64,000 bases of DNA from Roseomonas elaeocarpi (GTDB taxonomy: Bacteria; Pseudomonadota; Alphaproteobacteria; Acetobacterales; Acetobacteraceae): assembly GCF_042433915.1 (NCBI RefSeq), contig NZ_JBHLUN010000002.1, forward strand, positions 310,001 to 374,000. Reading direction: 5' to 3'. The number at the start of each line of letters is the position of its first letter. Positions within the stretch are counted from its first letter, which is position 1. The notes beneath the pieces were generated by a model, which was given only the letters and a program-made list of their open reading frames with translations, ran no database searches and was not told where the DNA came from. A program made the position numbers and the translations under genes. This document shows positions 36,552 to 45,964 of this stretch, one piece after another.

Positions 36552-37253
36552 TTAAGCAAATGACAGCTTTCTCGGGAAAAAACCTTCCTTTTAGCATACA
36601 ATTTGTGCGAAATGTCTTCTATTTAGACTGTACCTCACGCAGCCTATGGCTGTTTCTGCCAGTCGGGCGTCGACACCTCTAGAAACCTTCGGCGGCGATG
36701 AAACCGGTGCGGACACTCCTGTGCCCGTTCCGCACGCTGGCGCTGGCCGTGGCGCAGTGATCGGGCAGGACACCGCGCCCGGTGCCTTCAGCGACACCTG
36801 GGGATCAGCCGGGACGGAGGACGCTTTCCAGACCTTGATCGGCGGAGCGGTCGTCGAACAGGCAATCTCCGCGAAGGTCCCGCCGGAACCGAGATCGATG
36901 CGCTAGGCCGTGCAGCACGCCTCCGTCCGTCAGAGCAGCCGGACAGAGTCCGGACGGAACAAGCCGGCACAACAACAATACGCTGGACAGCATGGCGCCT
37001 CCTGCCGCCCAATTCTGCCACGAGGCCTCGATCCCCTGCTGCTCAAGGATGACGGACGCGTGGCGCCACAGGTGAACCGGTTCCAGGGCGGCGCGACCGT
37101 CCCGCTGCAGGTTCCGACGGCCATGGCCGCCGACGTCACTCCGAGGGCGGATGCCACACCCCACCGGCCGGGCCGCCTCGCCCGGAGCCAGCGCCTGGCC
37201 GCCTGAGGCGTCACCCGACATTTCGTCCCGGGTGCCGGGACGGAGGAGACAGC
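36552..37253. other. Long spacer between two divergent binding-protein genes
   Basis: The left part (36552-36640) is AT-rich and promoter-like. From about 36650 to 37250 the sequence is GC-rich with several short open frames on both strands, none with a recognisable domain. It may include remnants of a lost gene, but I cannot name one. Confidence 0.35.
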
Positions 37254-38777
37254 ATGCTTACGACGCGCCGCGTCTTCATGGGATCCGCCCTGGCCATGGG
37301 GGCAGGCCTCGCAGGCCCCGCCCGTGCGGCACGGGCTGCGGACACGCTGGTCTTCGGGCTGTCGAGCTATCCGCCCAACCTGCAGGCCTTCGCCGCCGCG
37401 GGCACCGCCGCGCTGACGGTGAAGCTGCAAACGCATCGTGGCCTGCTGTCCTATGACAGCACCGGCAAGGTCCGGCCCGAACTGGCCGAGAGCTGGGAGC
37501 CGCAGGGCGCGACCGGCTGGCGCTTCCGGCTGCGGGAGGCGGTGTTCCACAACGGCAAGGCCGTGACCTCCGAGGATGTTCGCTGGACCCTTGAGCAAAT
37601 CGCCGCCGAGAATTCCGCCGCCGCTTTTGCCGGCCAGTTCCGCGACATCGAGCGGGTGGAAACACCCGATCCGCGTACGGCGGTCATCGTGATGAAGGAA
37701 CCGACCAGCATCCTGCCGGAATGGTTGGCGCATCCGCACGTCCCCATCGTAGCCAGGGAATCGCTGGGGCGGGACGGCGTCGGCATCGGTGCCGGCCCCT
37801 ACGTCGTGAAAAGCCAGGAGCGGGGCTCTTCCGTCACCCTTGAAGCGAACCCGCGCTACTACCGCCCCGGCCTGCCGAAGATCCGCAACCTGCGCTTCAT
37901 CGCCTATGCCGACGAGAACCTGCGCGTCGCGGCCCTGCGGGCAGGCGACGTGGACATCATCGAATACGTGCCCTGGGAAGCCATGGCCTCGATCGAGGCG
38001 GACACCAACCTCAGGCTGGACAACCAGAACGGCCCCTTCATGTGGATGGGCTTCAACGGCGCGCGCAAGCCCTTCGACAACCCGCTGGTCCGCCAGGCCT
38101 GCGCCTATGCCATCCGGCGCGAGGAGATCGTGCAGGCGGTGTTCTTCGGCCGCGGCGCACCGCTGGCCGGCATTCCGCTGGTCGAAGACAGCCCCTTCTT
38201 CGACGCGGCGCGCAGCCGCCACTTCAGCTACGACCCGGCCAAGGCCAAGGCACTCCTCTCGCAGGCCGGTCTGGCGGGAGGCTTTTCCACCCAGCTGCTC
38301 TCAACAGCACAGTACGGCATGCACAAGTCGACTGCCGAGATCGTGCAGCAGCACCTGGGCGAGATCGGCATCAAGGCAGAGCTGAGCATGCCGGACTGGG
38401 CCACGCGCATCGCCCGCGGTTCGCGCGCGCAGTACGACTTCTTTATCCAGGGCAGCACCGCCGACAACAACGACCCGGACGGGCTGTCCACCCTGCTCGA
38501 CGGCAGCCTGCCCTCCAGTTCCTCGCGCAGCATCAACCTGCCGACTCCGGAAGTGCACGACCTCTTTGCCGAAGGGCGGCGCGAGTTTGACGGCGCGAAG
38601 CGCAAGGCCATCTACGAGCGCCTGGAAAAGCAGGCCCTGTACGACTGCGCGCTGGTCGGGCTCGCCTGGCGGGCGCAGGGCTACGCCATGGCAAAGGACG
38701 TGCGGGGCTTCCGAGGACTGCCGGGGGCACTGAATTTCAACTCCGGCGTTACGCTGGAGGATGTGAGCCTTGGATAG
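37254..38777 (+). CDS. Family-5 ABC solute-binding protein (orphan)
   Basis: A 507-residue binding protein with a leader TTRRVFMGSALAMGAGLAGP ending near ARAA, the family signature WRFRLREAVFHNGKAVTSED, and the C-terminal region DNPLVRQACAYAIRREEIVQ. The ATG follows a strong GGAGGAG site. It is divergent from the dpp operon and has no permease or ATPase gene of its own, so it may supply the same DppBCDF channel with a second ligand. A hairpin follows its stop codon. Confidence 0.9.
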   Translation: MLTTRRVFMGSALAMGAGLAGPARAARAADTLVFGLSSYPPNLQAFAAAGTAALTVKLQTHRGLLSYDSTGKVRPELAESWEPQGATGWRFRLREAVFHNGKAVTSEDVRWTLEQIAAENSAAAFAGQFRDIERVETPDPRTAVIVMKEPTSILPEWLAHPHVPIVARESLGRDGVGIGAGPYVVKSQERGSSVTLEANPRYYRPGLPKIRNLRFIAYADENLRVAALRAGDVDIIEYVPWEAMASIEADTNLRLDNQNGPFMWMGFNGARKPFDNPLVRQACAYAIRREEIVQAVFFGRGAPLAGIPLVEDSPFFDAARSRHFSYDPAKAKALLSQAGLAGGFSTQLLSTAQYGMHKSTAEIVQQHLGEIGIKAELSMPDWATRIARGSRAQYDFFIQGSTADNNDPDGLSTLLDGSLPSSSSRSINLPTPEVHDLFAEGRREFDGAKRKAIYERLEKQALYDCALVGLAWRAQGYAMAKDVRGFRGLPGALNFNSGVTLEDVSLG

Positions 38778-38780
38778 GTG

Positions 38781-38803
38781 GCACCCGGAGAAGCCGGGGG
38801 TGC
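38781..38803 (+). terminator. Hairpin 3 nt after the binding-protein stop
   Basis: GCACCC and GGGTGC pair around an inner GG/CC, with a short AGAAG loop and two unpaired G residues. Pyrimidines (TCCCCTCCC) follow but no T-run. Position directly after the stop favours a terminator. Confidence 0.4.
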
Positions 38804-39020
38804 TCCCCTCCCGCCAGGCTCCACGAGGCTGGCATCCCAATTGCTTGGTCCGGGCCGGCGGCGGTAGCCGGGTTGCGCTCCTCGCGCGCCCCGACGCTGA
38901 TCCTCGCCGGCACACTCGCCACCGCGATCACCGCGGTCGGGCCGTCTCGTCGACTGCATTGCCCCGGCCGTTCGACCGGCTTCCTGGTCGGCACCAGCCT
39001 CAGCAGAAGGGATTGTATCC

Positions 39021-39443
39021 ATGGTTGAAGTCATCAAGGTTAAGTCTGGCAGCAAATTCGAGGACGCCCAGAACTATTCCCGGATCGTCACGGTCGGCGA
39101 TCTGATCTTCGTTTCCAACACGGCGGGCATCGATTACGAAACCCGGGAAATCTCCCCTGATGCCGGCGAGCAGTGCACCAAGGCTTTGCAGAACATTGAG
39201 GGTGCCCTGGCTGCCGTGGGCGCGACCCTTTCCGACATCGTGAAGGTGGTCCGCCACATTCCCAACCGCGACGACAAGGACAAGGTCGGCGAGGCCTTTG
39301 CCCGGGCGTTCCAGGGCATCGATCCGACGTCCACCACTCTCTGCACCCCGCTCTCCAGCGACATCTACAAGGTGGAGCTCGAGGTCATCGCCTATCGTGG
39401 TGCCGGCGAGGCCGCGCAGCAGCGCCTGCGCATCAAGGTCTGA
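39021..39443 (+). CDS. Rid-family protein lacking the catalytic arginine
   Basis: A 140-residue YjgF/YER057c/UK114-fold protein: VGDLIFVSNTAGIDYETREI, QCTKALQNIEGALAAVGATL and YKVELEVIAY. Canonical RidA hydrolyses reactive enamines and needs an arginine in the C-terminal ARS(C/V) segment (Arg105 in E. coli). Aligning that segment to PTSTTLCTPLSSDIYKVELE here puts Ser104 at that position, while the glutamate of KVE is kept. It therefore belongs to a Rid subgroup without proven deaminase activity. It stands alone, 243 nt after the binding protein. The start follows AGAAGGGA. Confidence 0.85.
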   Translation: MVEVIKVKSGSKFEDAQNYSRIVTVGDLIFVSNTAGIDYETREISPDAGEQCTKALQNIEGALAAVGATLSDIVKVVRHIPNRDDKDKVGEAFARAFQGIDPTSTTLCTPLSSDIYKVELEVIAYRGAGEAAQQRLRIKV

Positions 39444-39515
39444 CACCGGCCTCCACGGCGTGCCCGCAGCTGAGCCGGCAGGTTCACGACCGGAGGCCGG
39501 TCTGAACACGGCCCA

Positions 39516-39537
39516 GCCGCACCGCAACAGGTGCGGC
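39516..39537. terminator. Perfect hairpin between convergent genes
   Basis: GCCGCACC and GGTGCGGC form an 8-bp stem with a 6-nt loop (GCAACA) in the spacer between the Rid gene and the convergent bicupin gene. It could serve either strand. It lacks a T-run, so its use as terminator is inferred from position. Confidence 0.4.
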
Positions 39538-39694
39538 GTGGTGCTGGCCGAAGCCGGCGGCCCACGCCGCTCGTGCGGAAGTCCACCGGATGGTTCTTCC
39601 GGGATGAAAGGGCAGGCTGAGGTCACCCAGCACCGCCCTTCCATTTGCCCCCTGTCTGCCGGGTGTCGCCGGTCACCCTCGCTCCGGCACTCCG

Positions 39695-40873
39695 CTATCC
39701 TGCTGCAATGACCAGGCGATTGCTGGACGCGAGACGGCGGAAGGCCTCGTCGGTGAGATGGAGATTGTTAGCGAGCAGATGCCGCGGCGCCTTCGCGAGC
39801 CAGTCGGCCATCGTGCTTTCCTGATAAGAGCCGCTGTCGAGCACGCCGACGATTTCGCAGTCGGCATCGCCGATGTTGTGGATGGCATGAACGCAGTTCG
39901 CCGGGATGTAGGCGCAGTCCCCGGCAACGAGGTCGGCGTCGCCCAGGTGCTTGTCCGGCATGTACAATGACGCCCTGATTCGTCCCTTCGCGACGTAGAG
40001 CCACTCGTTGGCATCCGGATGCCAGTGCAGAACGTGCATCGCATCGGGCTTTAGCGTGGTCACCATCCCGGTGATCTCGGTGGAAAGGGGAAACTCGGCG
40101 GCCGATGCGACGCGGATCGTGCCGCCTGGCCCATCGAACCACGGCGTTGACCCGCTCAGTTGAAAACGGTGCGTTCTGGCGGCATCGAGCGGCCTCGTTT
40201 CCTGCGCCTCCGGTCCGTTCACGGCGATGACGTCGCCCTGCGCGATGTAGGTCTCGCCCTGTGGCATGGAAGCCAGCAGTGGCGCCGGGACACCGAGGTG
40301 TCGCGACAGCATCTCGGGGCTGAACCGGCTCAGCACGTCGCTGATACCGAAGGTGCCGTGCTCGGAATAAAGGCCGTCGTTGAAGGCCAGGATAGCGTGG
40401 CAGGGTGCGTCGCCGAGGGCCTGGATCGAGTGGGCGTGACCGGTCGGAAAGTACCAGAGGTCGCCCGGGCCGAAGTTGACCACCTCCACATCGCCCCGCT
40501 GATCCATGACCGTGACCTGGCACGCGCCTTCCAGGACATAGGCCCATTCGACGGAATTGTGCCAGTGCATCTCCCGGGCACCGCCCGGATTGAGGAAGAG
40601 GTGCGCCCCCGCGATGCCGGTCGCGAGCGGAAGCTGGCGCGACGTGACCTCGCGCGCCCAGCCGCCCGAGGTTGCCTTGAGCGCCGCCTTGTCGAGCGAT
40701 GTGGAGAACGGGGCGGCATCGCCGGGGCGGCGCGGCACCAGCGGCATGAAGTTGGATGAGGCAGCAACGTCGTAGCCTGAGGCGTGGCCATCCGCGACGG
40801 ATGAAGCAGCCTGGGCGGCCGTGGTGCCGGTCCAGCCCGCGGCGATAGCTCCGAGGAGCAAGCGGCGATCCAT
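39695..40873 (-). CDS. Exported bicupin, oxalate-decarboxylase-like
   Basis: A 392-residue double cupin. The leader MDRRLLLGAIAAGWTGTTAA has an arginine pair and ends near AQA, so export by Tat is likely. Cupin 1 has H103, H105, E109 (HWHNSVEW) and a late histidine in TGHAHSI. Cupin 2 has H283, H285, E290 (HWHPDANEW) and H329. Both could bind Mn. The flexible lid that decides decarboxylase versus oxidase activity (SENST in Bacillus OxdC) reads SEHGT here, keeping the glutamate. The protein may decarboxylate oxalate or a related acid in the periplasm. It lies 107 nt after the LysE-family gene on the same strand. Confidence 0.85.
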   Translation of the reverse strand: MDRRLLLGAIAAGWTGTTAAQAASSVADGHASGYDVAASSNFMPLVPRRPGDAAPFSTSLDKAALKATSGGWAREVTSRQLPLATGIAGAHLFLNPGGAREMHWHNSVEWAYVLEGACQVTVMDQRGDVEVVNFGPGDLWYFPTGHAHSIQALGDAPCHAILAFNDGLYSEHGTFGISDVLSRFSPEMLSRHLGVPAPLLASMPQGETYIAQGDVIAVNGPEAQETRPLDAARTHRFQLSGSTPWFDGPGGTIRVASAAEFPLSTEITGMVTTLKPDAMHVLHWHPDANEWLYVAKGRIRASLYMPDKHLGDADLVAGDCAYIPANCVHAIHNIGDADCEIVGVLDSGSYQESTMADWLAKAPRHLLANNLHLTDEAFRRLASSNRLVIAAG

Positions 40874-40980
40874 ATGAACCACATCCAGTCTCCTGTTCTT
40901 GGATTGATGACCAGGCGGCTTCGTGGAGCCGCTCGTGATTTCGGGACCCAACCGGTGGGCAGCCCCCTTCCCGCCAGCGC

Positions 40981-41580
40981 CTATCTGCAGCCTACCATCA
41001 ACCCGAAGCCGATCAGCAGGGTTCCGGCGGCGTGGTTCAGGACCCGCGTGGCGCCTTCGGACAGGCTCGAACGGAACATGGCGGCTGCGGTGCTGACGGC
41101 CGCGTACCAGGCCGTCGCGCCAACAAGCACGCCGGGTATGGACCAGGCGGTCAGCGGGGCATCGGCCGCCTCGATCGTTGCGGCGCTCGATGCCACGAGG
41201 AGGTAGGGCAGAACCGTCAGCGGGTTGCACAGGGCGACGGAGAAGCTGGACGCGAAGGCCACGTGCGCCCGGGGCCGCGACAGGGTCTGGGCCACGGGAG
41301 GACGCCGCAGCAGCACGCGGGTCCCAAGAACGATCAGGAGAGCTGCCGAGATGAGCCGGACGGCCTGGCCCCACTCCGCCAGGTAAGTCGCGGCAATCCC
41401 CGCGCCGCTGATGGCGAACGCCGCGTACAGGCCCTGGACGCATGCCGCTCCGAGCCCGGTGGCGACGCCCAGCCAGGGACCGGCCAGAATGCTGCGCTGC
41501 ACACAAAGCAGGGATATGGGCCCGAAAGGCGCGGCGACCGAGAGGCCGAGCATCGTGCCCGTGATCAGGGAGGCAAACAT
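40981..41580 (-). CDS. LysE-family exporter
   Basis: A 199-residue membrane protein with six hydrophobic segments. It opens TGTMLGLSVAAPFGPISLLC, the family's first helix with the PxGP motif, and has FASSFSVALCNPLTVLPYLL in the middle, matching the conserved NP segment. LysE proteins export amino acids or similar small molecules. It precedes the bicupin gene on the same strand, but the 107-nt gap leaves co-transcription open. Confidence 0.88.
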   Translation of the reverse strand: MFASLITGTMLGLSVAAPFGPISLLCVQRSILAGPWLGVATGLGAACVQGLYAAFAISGAGIAATYLAEWGQAVRLISAALLIVLGTRVLLRRPPVAQTLSRPRAHVAFASSFSVALCNPLTVLPYLLVASSAATIEAADAPLTAWSIPGVLVGATAWYAAVSTAAAMFRSSLSEGATRVLNHAAGTLLIGFGLMVGCR

Positions 41581-41818
41581 GAGTTTCAGCCCGCGTGCCG
41601 AGAGCAGGAAACCTGCTCCGGGCGTGTAAGCCGCACCCGCGCGCCCTCCTCGAGCCGCGTTCGCAACGCGTGAGTAACGAAGACCATGGTCGCCGCTCTA
41701 TGATGAGCTATGATCCTCACACCCGGATCAACCACCCGCATCCACTAAATGGTGGAGGTTTCCGTTTCGGCTCAGGAATGCCTTAGGGTGGATGGGACGG
41801 CGGTCCGAGGACGACCAG

Positions 41819-42952
41819 ATGCGGAGCACGAGAGTGAGGGAAGAAACCTTCCTGGCCGTATTGGAGATGATCCATGAGGCGGCGCTGGAACCAACGGCGT
41901 GGGACAACGTGCTTCGCCGCCTCGCCACATTGACCGGATGCGTCGCCGGCGGATTAACCGTGGAAAGACCGGCGACCCGCCAAGGGGAGCCGCTGACTTA
42001 CTTCGGCTTCAATCCAACCCACGTGGAACGGACATTCGACCATTACCTGCCGATGAATCCTCTGTTTAACATCGAACGGCGTATGCAGCGCGGCTTCGTC
42101 GTCACCAACGGGGACGTTGTGGCGCTGGACGTGTTTCGCCGATCGGAGTTCTACAATGGCTGGGCGCGTCCGCAGGGGCTTTGCAGCCCGATCACCGTCG
42201 TTATTCACCGCACGCCGGCCTCCTACGTACCGCTTACGCTCGTGCGCCCCGACGGTGCCGGCGAAGTCACGGCGGGCGGCCGGGCCTTGATGTCGCGCCT
42301 GGCACCGCACCTGGTGCATGCGATGGACATCACCTTCAGGCTGCAGAAGGCCGATCGGGCACAGCAGGAAGCGGCCACGCTGCTGGAGGCGCTGCCCTGC
42401 GGCACGATCCTGATGGATCGTGAGCAGCGGGTGATCTTCATGAACGCGGCGGCAAGAGCCTTGTGCGACCGATCCCATGCGGGGGGCCTTTCATGCACCT
42501 CGGGAAAGATCACCCTCCGTGACGTCGACGCCGACCGGCGGTTTCAGACCGCCGTTTCAGCGGCACTCGGTCTTGGTGGGACACCGCGGGGCAACAGAAT
42601 CGCAGTGAATGACCCCTCCGGGAATGTCGGCCTGACGATCACCCTGGCCCCGCTGCCCCCGTCGGACGGGATCTGGCGTGCATTGGGCGACGATTTTGTT
42701 GAACGGGCGCGGTGTCTCATATTGATCAACGGCACGAATATGGCCGAGTTGTCGCGGCATTACAGGCTGACCGCCGCCGAAACACGCATGCTTTCGGCCA
42801 TCGTGCTCGGAAAAGGGGTGGCCGCCGCGGCGCGGGAACTTGGCATCGCCCGTTCCACCGCACAAAGTCACCTCGATAAGATCTTTCAGAAAACCGGAAC
42901 CAACCGGCAGGCGGAGCTGGTCGGATTGGCCAAGGACGGCCTTAAATTCTGA
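41819..42952 (+). CDS. LuxR-type transcriptional regulator with N-terminal sensor region
   Basis: A regulator of about 377 residues. The C-terminal LuxR helix-turn-helix reads LTAAETRMLSAIVLGKGVAA followed by ELGIARSTAQSHLDKIF and KTGTNRQAELV. The long N-terminal part has two parts: an unassigned sensor region (EMIHEAALEPTAWDNVLRRL onward) and a PAS-like segment around ALPCGTILMDREQRVIFMNA. I prefer ATG 41819, preceded by GAGGA; ATG 41792 is nine codons upstream. It lies 33 nt before an acyltransferase gene that it may control. An inverted repeat TCCAC-taaatg-GTGGA at 41741-41756 lies upstream. Confidence 0.85.
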   Translation: MRSTRVREETFLAVLEMIHEAALEPTAWDNVLRRLATLTGCVAGGLTVERPATRQGEPLTYFGFNPTHVERTFDHYLPMNPLFNIERRMQRGFVVTNGDVVALDVFRRSEFYNGWARPQGLCSPITVVIHRTPASYVPLTLVRPDGAGEVTAGGRALMSRLAPHLVHAMDITFRLQKADRAQQEAATLLEALPCGTILMDREQRVIFMNAAARALCDRSHAGGLSCTSGKITLRDVDADRRFQTAVSAALGLGGTPRGNRIAVNDPSGNVGLTITLAPLPPSDGIWRALGDDFVERARCLILINGTNMAELSRHYRLTAAETRMLSAIVLGKGVAAAARELGIARSTAQSHLDKIFQKTGTNRQAELVGLAKDGLKF

Positions 42953-42985
42953 AACAGATCCGAACCCGGTGGAAACGGCGCGACG

Positions 42986-44074
42986 ATGAAGACTGAGATA
43001 AAGTCCCTGACCGGGCTGCGTGGTGTCGCGGCAACGCTGGTTATGGTGGACCACTACGCCGCCATCGATTTCAGCTATCCTTTTCCGCTCGACCTGCTCC
43101 CGCACATGTACCTGGCCGTGGACATGTTCATGGTTCTGAGCGGCTTTATCCTCGCGATGACCTACGAGGACCGGCTGACCACGGTGTCCGCTCCCGGGTA
43201 CTGGAACTTCCTGCTGCGCAGGATCGCACGGCTTTATCCGATCTATGCCCTCACGACGGTTGTGTGCTTCGTGCTGTGCCGCATGGGCTGGCTGACCTTC
43301 CTGAACCCCGACACGTCCTACGGCGCGCTTCTCGCAAACCTGCTCGCGATACAGACATGGGTCTGGCCGGGCTCGAGCCTGAACGGTCCCGGCTGGTCGA
43401 TCAGCACGGAATGGTTCGCGAACCTGGTGTTTCCCCTGCTGATGCCCCTGATGCTGAGACGATCCCTCGCACTCGTCACAGCGATCAGCGGACTGGCTTT
43501 CGTCACCCTTATCATCAGCGCGCTGATGTTCGGCCAGTTGTTCGATGTGCCCTCCAGTGGCGCGGTCAACATCATCAGCGGCCCCCAGGCGCTCGGCCGC
43601 TGCGTGACCGAGTTCCTCATCGGCATGTATTGCTGGCGCCTCAGGTCACGCGTTCCCGCCATGCGGGCGCTGGCGGATCATCGCGTTCAGTTCGCGCTGC
43701 TGTTGGCGCTTGCCGTGCTGATGCAGTTCACGGAACTCGACACCGTGTTCGTGGCAGTCTGCTGCCTGTTGCTGATCGGGCTTTCGTTCGAGAGTTCTGG
43801 CTTTTCCGCCGCACTTCGTTCCGCGCCCCTGGTGTACCTGGGCCGGATCTCCTACTCGCTCTACCTCATCCACATCACCCTGCTTCCCCTCCGGGATGAA
43901 CTGGGCGGGTTGTTCAGGCGCCATGACGTCCCGGCCGCCTGGACCTGGGCTGTACTGAGCACTGCCGCCGTCGCAATAATGCTTGCCACGTTCTCGTGGC
44001 GTTACCTGGAACGACCATCCCGCAGCCACCTCCGCAGCGTCCTGCGACCGGAGTTTGCGGGAGGTTCCAGGTGA
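42986..44074 (+). CDS. Acyltransferase family 3 membrane protein
   Basis: A 362-residue protein with about ten transmembrane helices. The family start LTGLRGVAATLVMVDHYAAI carries the catalytic histidine H22; FMVLSGFILAMTYEDRL and RRIARLYPIYALTT follow; the end has YLGRISYSLYLIHITLLPLR. Such enzymes O-acylate surface polysaccharides, glucans or lipids. Which glycan is modified cannot be read from the sequence. It follows the LuxR gene by 33 nt and probably shares its transcript. Confidence 0.88.
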   Translation: MKTEIKSLTGLRGVAATLVMVDHYAAIDFSYPFPLDLLPHMYLAVDMFMVLSGFILAMTYEDRLTTVSAPGYWNFLLRRIARLYPIYALTTVVCFVLCRMGWLTFLNPDTSYGALLANLLAIQTWVWPGSSLNGPGWSISTEWFANLVFPLLMPLMLRRSLALVTAISGLAFVTLIISALMFGQLFDVPSSGAVNIISGPQALGRCVTEFLIGMYCWRLRSRVPAMRALADHRVQFALLLALAVLMQFTELDTVFVAVCCLLLIGLSFESSGFSAALRSAPLVYLGRISYSLYLIHITLLPLRDELGGLFRRHDVPAAWTWAVLSTAAVAIMLATFSWRYLERPSRSHLRSVLRPEFAGGSR

Positions 44075-44115
44075 TGACCTCCTGACCGCCAGCGTCCAGG
44101 TTGAAAGGCACGCCG

Positions 44116-45129
44116 ATGCAGCAGATGACGGTGCTAGAGCCTGAAAGGCTCTACGAGGGCGACGACCTCGAGAGATCCATCTTCGGCTCCCGTGTCGAGC
44201 TGGTCAGGGGCGGCGGTTCCGAGCGCTACGACGCGCTCCCGCCCGAGTTGCGGGCACGTGCCGCAGGGCTCTTCGTGTTCCGCAACTGGTTCCGGGCCGA
44301 GGATCTGGACCTCTTCCCCCAGCTGAAGGTCATCGTGCGGATGGGGGTCGGCTACGACCGTGTCGACCGGGACGCCTGCGCCCGCCGGGGCGTGCTGGTC
44401 TGCAACGTGCCCGACTACGGCACCGCGGAAGTCGCCGACCACGCCCTGACCCTGGCGCTGACCCTGCGGCGCGGCCTGCTCCTGCACCACGACATCCAGC
44501 GCGCGGAGCCGCCGCCCCCCTGGAACTACCTGGACCATCCCACGATCCGGCGGCTGTCGGTGCAGACCTTCGGCATCGTGGGCCTCGGCCGGATCGGTAC
44601 CGCCGCCGCGCTGCGTGCCAGGGCCTTTGGCTTCAGGGTCGTGTTCCATGACCCCGGGCTGCCCAACGGCGTGGACCGGGCGCTCGGCATCGAACGGGCG
44701 CGGACCCTCCCCGAGTTGCTGCGGCAGAGCGATGTTCTTTCGCTGCATTGCCCCCTGACCACTGAGACGCGCGGGCTCATCGGCGAGGCGGAGCTGCGCC
44801 AGCTGCCGCCGGGGGCCGTGGTGGTGAACACCGCCCGCGGTCCCGTGCTCGACCTGGGCGCGCTAGAGCGCTGCCTGCGGGACGGCCACCTCGCGGCGGC
44901 AGGGCTCGACGTACTGCCGGTGGAGCCGGTTCCGCAACCGGAGCCGGAGCTCGTTCGCGCTTACAGGGCGAAGGAGGAATGGCTGCGCGGGCGATTGATC
45001 ATCACGCCCCACAGTGCCTTCCACACGCCGGAGTCCCTGCAGGACATCCGTGTAAAAGGCGCCGAGACCATGCGCGACGTGCTGCTCGACGGACTCCTGA
45101 CGAACGTCATTTCCCCGGACATGCAGTAG
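44116..45129 (+). CDS. D-2-hydroxyacid dehydrogenase, CtBP-like
   Basis: A 337-residue NAD-dependent enzyme. The substrate domain has VIVRMGVGYDRVDRDACARR and VPDYGTAEVADHAL; the Rossmann motif is GIVGLGRIGTAAALRARAFG; catalytic arginine lies in VVNTARGPVLDLGAL and the histidine in ITPHSAFHTPES. The family reduces 2-oxo acids to D-2-hydroxyacids or acts in reverse, for example on glyoxylate or hydroxypyruvate. I start it at ATG 44116, after AAAGG; a TTG at 44101 is less likely. It follows the acyltransferase by 41 nt and is convergent with the RND operon. Confidence 0.9.
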   Translation: MQQMTVLEPERLYEGDDLERSIFGSRVELVRGGGSERYDALPPELRARAAGLFVFRNWFRAEDLDLFPQLKVIVRMGVGYDRVDRDACARRGVLVCNVPDYGTAEVADHALTLALTLRRGLLLHHDIQRAEPPPPWNYLDHPTIRRLSVQTFGIVGLGRIGTAAALRARAFGFRVVFHDPGLPNGVDRALGIERARTLPELLRQSDVLSLHCPLTTETRGLIGEAELRQLPPGAVVVNTARGPVLDLGALERCLRDGHLAAAGLDVLPVEPVPQPEPELVRAYRAKEEWLRGRLIITPHSAFHTPESLQDIRVKGAETMRDVLLDGLLTNVISPDMQ

Positions 45130-45223
45130 CCGGCCCGGGCCGCCCGGCAGGGTCGGCCCTCAGGCTCCCGCCCCTCCCCCCGGATCGCTGCGCCCTGCCC
45201 ACGCCGGGCGGAAGGGCGGGGCC

Positions 45224-45964
45224 TCAGCCTTCCCGCGCCCGGGCGCGAAGCATCCGCACGCGGTAGTTCTCCCAAGGCCGGCCGGCGTCGAAGTTCTCCT
45301 GCGCGTTGAAGGCGAGCTCCGCCTCATCGAGCGCGATCACCTCACCGCTGCCCATCTGCATCGCCGCCGCCTGCGCACGGGCGTTGATGTGGGTGTAAAT
45401 CGTGCGCACCGTGGCTTCGCGCACCGAGGCGCCCACCACGGTGTTGCCGTGGCCGCGCATCAGCACCACCGGGTGGCAGCTGAGGCGTCCGGCCAGGGCC
45501 TTGCCCAGGGTCGGGTTGGTCACCAGCATGCCGCGCAACGGCAGGTGGCCGCACACGTCGCGGATCTCGAAGACCGGGGTTTCCGGCGGCAGGAAACCCG
45601 CCTGCACCACCACCGGCCGCAGCGGCGTGCGCGACAGGGTGAAGGGGATCACCGCGAGATCGTGGGTATGGATCACCGACTGCACCTCCGGACGGGCGCG
45701 GTAGATCTCGGCGTGGATGAAGCGCTCACCGTTCAGGCGCGGAGCGTCGAGCTCCACCGCCCGGCCATCCAGGCCGACCTCCACGACGTCGCCCCGCGCC
45801 ACCAGCGCCGGCGGCATGGCGCGCGGGATGAAGAAGCGCTCCGGATCGGCGGTCGAGCGCGTACTGACATGGCCGAAGCTGTCGAGGATGCCTTCATGGG
45901 CCAGGATGTGGCTGGCGGTGACGAGGTCGGCGATCCGGGCCTCGTCGGCATCGTGTTCGGTCAT
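45224..45964 (-). CDS. Class II aldolase/adducin-family protein
   Basis: A 246-residue cytoplasmic protein of the fuculose-aldolase fold. Metal ligands are expected in SVIHTHDLAVIPF (two histidines) and MRGHGNTVVGAS; the N-terminus has ILAHEGILDSFGHVSTR, typical of the decarboxylase/aldolase group that acts on 3-keto-acid phosphates and similar compounds. Its ATG overlaps the stop of the outer-membrane efflux gene by ATGA, so it is co-translated with an RND pump, an unusual partner. The start given is that overlap. Substrate unknown. Confidence 0.88.
   Translation of the reverse strand: MTEHDADEARIADLVTASHILAHEGILDSFGHVSTRSTADPERFFIPRAMPPALVARGDVVEVGLDGRAVELDAPRLNGERFIHAEIYRARPEVQSVIHTHDLAVIPFTLSRTPLRPVVVQAGFLPPETPVFEIRDVCGHLPLRGMLVTNPTLGKALAGRLSCHPVVLMRGHGNTVVGASVREATVRTIYTHINARAQAAAMQMGSGEVIALDEAELAFNAQENFDAGRPWENYRVRMLRARAREG

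Noticed and set aside
36650..37230. Several short open frames in the divergent spacer
   Set aside because: None has a ribosome site plus recognisable domain; composition suggests noncoding or decayed sequence.
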